From Garcia nutans (lineage: Eukaryota > Streptophyta > Magnoliopsida > Malpighiales > Euphorbiaceae): 64,000 bases of DNA. Position numbers and translations under genes: made by a program. The notes beneath the pieces were generated by a model that saw only the letters and a list, made by a program, of their open reading frames with translations, was not told where the DNA came from and did not search any database. Below, piece after piece: positions 58,968 through 64,000 of this stretch. The DNA lies in the NCBI GenBank assembly GCA_947685225.1, contig CANTUV010000039.1:35208001-35272000 (forward strand). Reading direction: 5' to 3'. Positions within the stretch are counted from its first letter, which is position 1, and each line of letters starts with the position of its first letter.

Positions 58968-59774
58968 ATGGATGTAAACCAGCTAAAGGATATAGTCGAT
59001 GAAGTTGTCAAAGCAAAGATGGCTGAGCTGCGAGATCAATTGGCTGAAATTATGAAGACCCAGTTGATTGAAACTCTAGAGATCATCAATAATGCTAATG
59101 AGGCATCTCCAATTAATATAAAGAAGAAAGGAAAGGCAACATTAACAAGGAACATGTCCACTGATAGATTTCAAATGAAAAATAAGAGGACAATCCCTAT
59201 TCTATAAGACCAGTCGAACCATGTGCTATCTAAATAGAATGATAAGGGTGGCTACCACCCCAGTGGGCAAAGTCAAAGGGAAAGAAGAGGTCTTGAGAAA
59301 AATGCAACAACTGAACCAATAAAGAAGCCTAAATTTTCAGACATGGGGGAACCTTTGTCAAAGATGTTAGAAAATCTAATGAAGATAGATTTGCTATAAC
59401 CATTGGCACCTCAACCTTGACACAAGCTTCTGCCATAAAATTTTAATGCCAAGGTCTTCTGTCAATTTCATCAAGTGCAAGGACATGAGACAGATAAATG
59501 TGTTTGATTAAAGCATGAAATTCAAGATCTTATTGACAGTGGTAAGCTACTTGAGCCGGATAATCCCAATAACAAGAGCAATCCTTTGCCTAAATTTGGA
59601 AGAGTACCTCTACTAGCAACCTTCATGGTAGGAGGAGAATTGAAGGAAGATCTTATCTTATACTCCTTTCAAGATAAAAGTATTGAAGATGTGAAGAGAG
59701 AAGATGCCCAACTCAACAAACTTCCCTTAGTATTTAATTGGAATAATTATATTTTTCAAATTAAAATTGTTTAA
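58968..59774 (+). pseudogene. gag: Tat/Ogre-like gag remnant, element K
   Basis: It starts MDVNQLKDIVDEVVKAKMAE as in F. Stops and shifts follow, but the Tat-type stretch EPLSKMLENLMK and the Cys/His motif CQFHQVQGHETDKC (C-x2-H-x4-H-x4-C, about 59460-59500) are still readable, then LKHEIQDLIDSGKLLEPDN and, from 59586, FGRVPLLATFM. It ends at 59774 with no protease following, the same end as in F. Confidence 0.65.
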
Positions 59775-61860
59775 ATAAATTACTTTTATTGAATTTATAA
59801 TTTTGTTTGCTTTTGTTATTATAGTGTTCAACCAATGACAAATCTAGCTTGGTATTCATGAATTAGTGTATCTATGAATTTTAATTCGAATGACTTTACT
59901 ATGTGAGAAAATTTTTCTATTGCATTGAGCTGTGTATGCTTACTTAGAGAGGGCTCCTGCACAATTATGAGTGTCTAGGTCCTAGTCAATTTTAGAACAT
60001 ACTTTGATGAACTTTCGAGGCAAAATTGAACGCTACTTATTTAAGGGGGAGATGATCTAGGCATTGTTTGGTTGGCCAAAAACTAGTGTCCGCCCCATTA
60101 AAATCAATCCCTAGTTGTCCCTTTGAGCCTTCATAAAATTTTAGCTTACTTTTCATTGGCTTGTAAACTCAATGATCTACCCTGAGCTGTTGTTACACTT
60201 TTGACAAGTCTTATGATCACTAAGGAACAAAAGGGAAAGAAGATCAAAAGAAGGATATATAGTCAAGTCTATAATGATAGTTGAAGGACAACTGAATTAG
60301 ACCTAATATCACAGATTTATTGATATAAAGTTAAGACTGAAGCAAATTTATGCCACTTAACCATTAACAGAAACACAAGTTGTTACAAACGAGACAACTC
60401 TTACAGCTAAAATCTAAAAAAAAGAAAAGAAAAAAAGGGGAAAGAAAAAAAAGGAAAAAGAGGAAAACAAACAAAAAATAAAGAAAGAAAAAACCTAGAA
60501 AGGCGATTCAGAAAGCCAACTGAGTTCCTTTTTACCTAAAACAACAGAAGACTTCCACTTAGTTTATAAGAACATATTGACTTGAATTGGTCTCATCTAG
60601 ACAAAGATTTAAATTAAAGAATTAATGGAAAGACCATCTTTCATCTTATCCAATATAGCTTCAGGTCCGCAATCTTGAAAGTCTTAGACTTGATTTTCCA
60701 AAAGGAAGAAGGATGAAAAGAAAGAGTAAGAAAAAGTGTGGTCTAAAGAATACGACAATACTTATTGGAAAAAGATTTCTGCCAAAAAGATGGAAGGACA
60801 TTCAAGCTTTGTATGTTCATGAAGTCAGAAGATAAAAGTGATGCCCAGAAGGTGAAAATGGAACCTCAACAATATATAGTTCCAACAAGCATATTGTCGT
60901 GTGAAGGTCTGTCAGTAGTGTCACATGAACTCTGATCTAAAAATAGCCTTCAATTAACCCATGTCTTCTATAAACCCCATTTCAAGCCTATTAAAGACCT
61001 GTTGATCTCTCTTGATAGGTAGAGTCTATTAGTGGAGATAGTTTGGATAAACATACATATGAGATAGATAATATTTAAACTCAATGAGACCTTTGGCCAA
61101 GTAATATGTATGTGCCTATCTGAAGTGCAACAATTCTTGCTCAAATAAAAATAATTCCCAAGTTTAGTATTGTAACTAGGGTTATAATGCTATATATATA
61201 TGTTAATTTAAAAATTGAGTCCTGAGGTATATGGACACTGATTTGACAAAGCCAAAATGTGATTTAAAGAAAAACTATTTTCTTGTTGCACAAACCTTCA
61301 AGTTAAGGGAAGTATGTTACATTGTCAAACCTCAAAGGACATAATGGGCAAAAGAAAGAGGGCTAATGAAAGGATCACATGCAAGGTCATGTCATGAAGA
61401 AGCTGCCAGCCAAATGGATGTCTCTTGTGTCTCTACTATGCTTAGGCCCCACTACTCATGTTTTCAATATTTTAGAAATAAAGCTATAGATGCAAAGACT
61501 TCTATTATTCTAATGCAAGACCTGAATGAGCATGTGGAAAGAACCAATAAGAGTGCTTTGGCTTACCATCTTGGTCTGTAAGTCAATAGAACCACTGTAA
61601 ATATTATTCAAGCATATCATGCATACAAGAGCATATCATAATGTAGTTTGTTGTCTTGTATTGCCTATCCTTTGTTAAAAGGAACAGCATATACTCCATG
61701 AAGCAGATATGGAATTAGAGGGCATAAAAGGCCCATTGCGTGAGGAAGATCCAGTCACTTTACAAAATGGAGATGCACGCTTGTACAAGGAACTAGATAG
61801 AACACAAACATCAATTAGAGCCTACAAGAAGAAAAAAATCATTGGTTTGAGTCTACATAG
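59775..61860 (+). other. Non-coding middle of element K
   Basis: About 2 kb without a gene, conserved with 22144-24400 of F but lacking its 43-bp and 24/25-bp arrays and most of its 27-bp repeat. A purine-rich run lies at 60415-60500. Short open frames (such as 61366-61581) are not conserved in F. Confidence 0.55.
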
Positions 61861-62026
61861 AGGGGGCAAAGAGAGGATATAATGGCCATCTAAAAAATAG
61901 CTGAATTTTTTATTTTCTTATTATGATAGCTAAGGTTTGAATTCTGCTCAACTCTTTTTTTTATTATTTATTATTATATTATTATTTCTTGAGATTTGAG
62001 ACCTAGTCCAAAATTAAGTGCCTACA

Positions 62027-62820
62027 GCCTCTCTCAGTACCATCTAAATTTATCCTTGACAACAAATCATGGTTATGCCAATTTAATTGGCAATCTCATT
62101 TTGACATCAGTTGATCTAGCTATAGCCCCTTTTGTCACCACAACTATGTCATTAAAAGAAGCTTGGAATGGACTTATTGCAACCTATGAAAATAAATTCC
62201 AAACTCGAATTTATAGTCTTCATGAAAAATTATCTCATATTATCAAGGATTCTCAAACTATTGCACAAAATCTTGGTGAAATATGAACAATTATTGATGA
62301 ACGTGCAATTGCTGGATCTCCTTTAAGTTTTGAAGAATTAACCATTAAGGTTCTGAGTGGGCTCAATTCTTATTACAAAGAAATAAGTGATGTCATTCGA
62401 GCTCGTGACACACCTTTTTCATTTAATGAACTCTATGATAAATTATCCGGTCATGAAGTGTTTCTCCAACATGCTACTACAGCAACACATGAACAACTAG
62501 CCATCATATCTCAATTTAGCCAACGATTAAACTAAAATTATCATAATCATTCTAGGAATACAAGCTTCAATCGTCAATTTAACAGATCTTCTAATGGCAG
62601 TTATGGAAATGGATCTCGTGGCCAATCCAACTCCATAAACCACTTTCCACTGACAGACAACAATTGGTGCCAATCTACACTCAATAAGCCAAAAGACCAA
62701 TGCCAATTATGTGACAAATTTGGTCATATAGCCAAAGTCTATCGTTCTCTATCACATTCAGCACCAAAAGCCAACTACTCATCTCGACAAAATTTCAACT
62801 CTTTTAATTGGATCTTGGAC
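62027..62820 (+). pseudogene. gag: copia gag, C-terminal part (element G)
   Basis: One frame with stops at 62284 (TGA) and 62533 (TAA). It reads LAIAPFVTTTMSLKEAWNGL, ATYENKFQTRIYSLHEKLSH, GSPLSFEELTIKVLSGLN and DVIRARDTPFSFNELYDKL, the classic copia Gag domain. An Asn/Ser/Arg-rich linker follows, then a zinc knuckle whose last Cys is Tyr (CQLCDKFGHIAKVY). It ends in the protease start NWILD, which is fused to RT. Confidence 0.8.
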
Positions 62821-63300
62821 ATGCAACAACCGCCTGGAATTGTTAATGATCGATATCCATCTTATGTATGTAAACTTCATAAAGCCATACACGACCTTCA
62901 ACAAGCCCCCAGAGCATGGTATAATGAACTCACTACCTTTTTACTCTCATTTGGATTCATCAACTCAACATATGATACTTTATTATTTATCATGAGCAAC
63001 ATCATGTTGTCTATCTCATTATATATGTTGATGATGTTATACTTACTGGCTCTTCCAAAAATGCAATCATTCGAGTAAATCTTTCACTAGCACAATGATT
63101 CTCTCTCAAAGACTTGTCTCCTTTAACATATTTTTTGGGTATTGAGGTTTGCAACACAGGTGATGGTTTGTTTGTCTCATAACAAAAGTATATTACAGAT
63201 CTATTACAATGGTTCAACATGATGGATGCTAAAGAAGTTCAAACTCTCATTTCAACATCAGTTATTCTAAGATCGAAGATCAAGCACGGTGACTCTTTTA
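62821..63300 (+). pseudogene. pol: copia reverse transcriptase fragment (element G)
   Basis: Follows gag in frame through a deletion that removed protease, integrase and the first half of RT. It reads MQQPPGIVNDRYPSYVCKLH, HDLQQAPRAWYNELTTFLLS and, after a frameshift near 63000, YVDDVILTGSS (YVDD box intact), then YFLGIEVCNTGDGLFVS and DLLQWFNMMDAKEV. Homology fades near 63300. No RNase H or LTR is seen. Confidence 0.8.
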
Positions 63301-63634
63301 TGCTTGTGACCACATGTAATGCCTTTCCAATTGCAGAAATGGACAGAATGATTCCACGAACTCATCACATTTTGAGGGTCAAGATAAATTTTTTCCTTAA
63401 ATTATAACAATGTAATCCCATCCGTCTGATTGCCAACAAAGGTTACAATAGCATTAATGAAAAGAGCGGTCAAATTCAGCAGAAAATAAAGCAGAAATAG
63501 GACCTTGCACTTCTTCATAGAAAATGGATGGAATATAGTTAAGCTACTCATTTTTGAATAGGGGATTTTTGTCAAAAGCTATTACATTACTTCTAAGTAT
63601 GTTAAGGAATACAGCTAAGTGACGAAGCAAAATA
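63301..63634 (+). other. Unassigned sequence, possible LINE leader
   Basis: No coding motif seen between the copia RT fragment and the RRM-like frame. It could be the untranslated leader of the LINE that begins further right. Confidence 0.3.
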
Positions 63635-64000
63635 TTGAAGGTGATGCAGAACCAACCGTTACCACCCATTCCCACCATACCAATCCTACCCCACCCACAT
63701 CAACATGAAAAAGCTCATCATATCAATCCTAGCCTAAAATCTCTATCCTACAGAAGTGTCCTCATTGGAGACAATAGGAAACCCACAGGAGACGACAACA
63801 AAAAAAATAAGCCTTAGTTTGGGAACCCAATGGCGAAAGAGATTCATTTCTCTTTTCATGGATTTTTCTTCCCTTGGAAGTTACTACTAATGACCTAGCC
63901 CATCTATTCAGCAAATTTGGCAAAGTGTATGATGTGTTCATACCAAAAAAATTGAGAAGAAATAAAAATGTTAAATATTGGTTTGTTGATACAAAACCAT
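63635..64000 (+). pseudogene. LINE ORF1-like, RRM-type N-terminus, runs off the window
   Basis: The first part (63635-63817) is a Pro/His-rich frame (MQNQPLPPIPTIPILPHP) that ends in a stop. In a shifted frame from about 63830 the sequence reads FSWIFLPLEVTTNDLAHLF, SKFGKVYDVFIPKKLRRNKN and VKYWFVDTK, which fits an RNA-recognition motif as found at the N-terminus of ORF1 in many plant L1-type LINEs; the last stretch corresponds to RNP1 but is altered. A host RRM gene fragment is a less likely alternative. Confidence 0.5.

Larger units (their letters stand above)
57629..62026 (+). mobile_element. Element K: truncated Tat/Ogre-like, pol-less, inside copia G gag
   Basis: Homologous to element F from its LTR end (about 57645) through the primer site and the gag remnant to the polypurine tract (AGAGGGGGCAAAG near 61860). 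Only the last 150 bp or so of the 5' LTR remains, preceded by an inverted copy of an internal 15-mer. At the right, 61930-62026 ends GTGCCTACA, which in reverse (TGTAGGCACTTAATTTTGG) resembles the start of a Tat-like LTR in the opposite orientation. The ends are therefore rearranged and I find no target duplicate. The hairpin arrays of F are absent. Confidence 0.7.

Noticed and set aside
1..64000. tRNA or rRNA genes
   Set aside because: I looked for tRNA-like arms and conserved rRNA blocks; the only tRNA-related sequences are the short primer binding sites of the retrotransposons.

Overview
This window looks like heterochromatin-type repeat DNA from a flowering plant, probably a eudicot: AT-rich, without any convincing intact host gene, and built almost entirely of LTR retrotransposons inserted into one another. 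The families seen are plant-specific: SIRE/Maximus-like Ty1-copia with an extra downstream ORF, a Tekay/Del-like Ty3-gypsy chromovirus, Tat/Ogre-like Ty3-gypsy with a tRNA-Arg-type primer site, and L1-type LINE pieces. I cannot name the species.

The backbone (about 3794 to 54580) is one old chromovirus on the minus strand. Its 3' LTR lies on the left (3794-18016, with more beyond the left edge), its wrecked pol lies at 28067-33838, and its 5' LTR starts at 33839 and runs right to about 54580. Nearly everything else in that span is a later insertion. In the 3' LTR these are copia element B (5' part, 1004-3793, itself cut by a gypsy LTR at 1-1003), a solo LTR (4221-6883) and copia element A (8031-16892). 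Between the 3' LTR and its polypurine tract sits Tat-like element F (18025-28061). In the RT gene sits a Tat-like solo LTR, H (30342-32205). In the 5' LTR are a solo LTR (33879-36692), copia element C (37142-45458), another solo LTR (46700-49277) and a related chromovirus LTR (49581-53493). Five-base target duplications can be read directly for most of these: TCTTC (A), CTCTC (F), TACTT (C), TGATA, TAACC and ATAAT (solo LTRs).

The right end (54580-64000) holds a tandem array of about 215 bp units, a decayed LINE reverse transcriptase, a short proline-rich pseudogene, a broken copia element G whose gag is split by a second pol-less Tat-like copy (K, 57629-62026), and the start of what looks like a LINE ORF1 with an RRM-like domain.

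None of the elements appears autonomous. A keeps an open protease-RT-RNase H frame but has lost integrase and the gag start. C has a substitution in the RT YVDD box. The chromovirus has substitutions in its RT box and in the likely catalytic Glu of integrase. F and K have a gag remnant and no pol. The most interesting signals are regulatory and structural: a promoter-like region upstream of the extra ORF in A and C that resembles the LTR promoter of the same element, hairpin-forming minisatellites in F, telo-box clusters in the Tat-like LTRs, and non-autonomous families that share the same defects.
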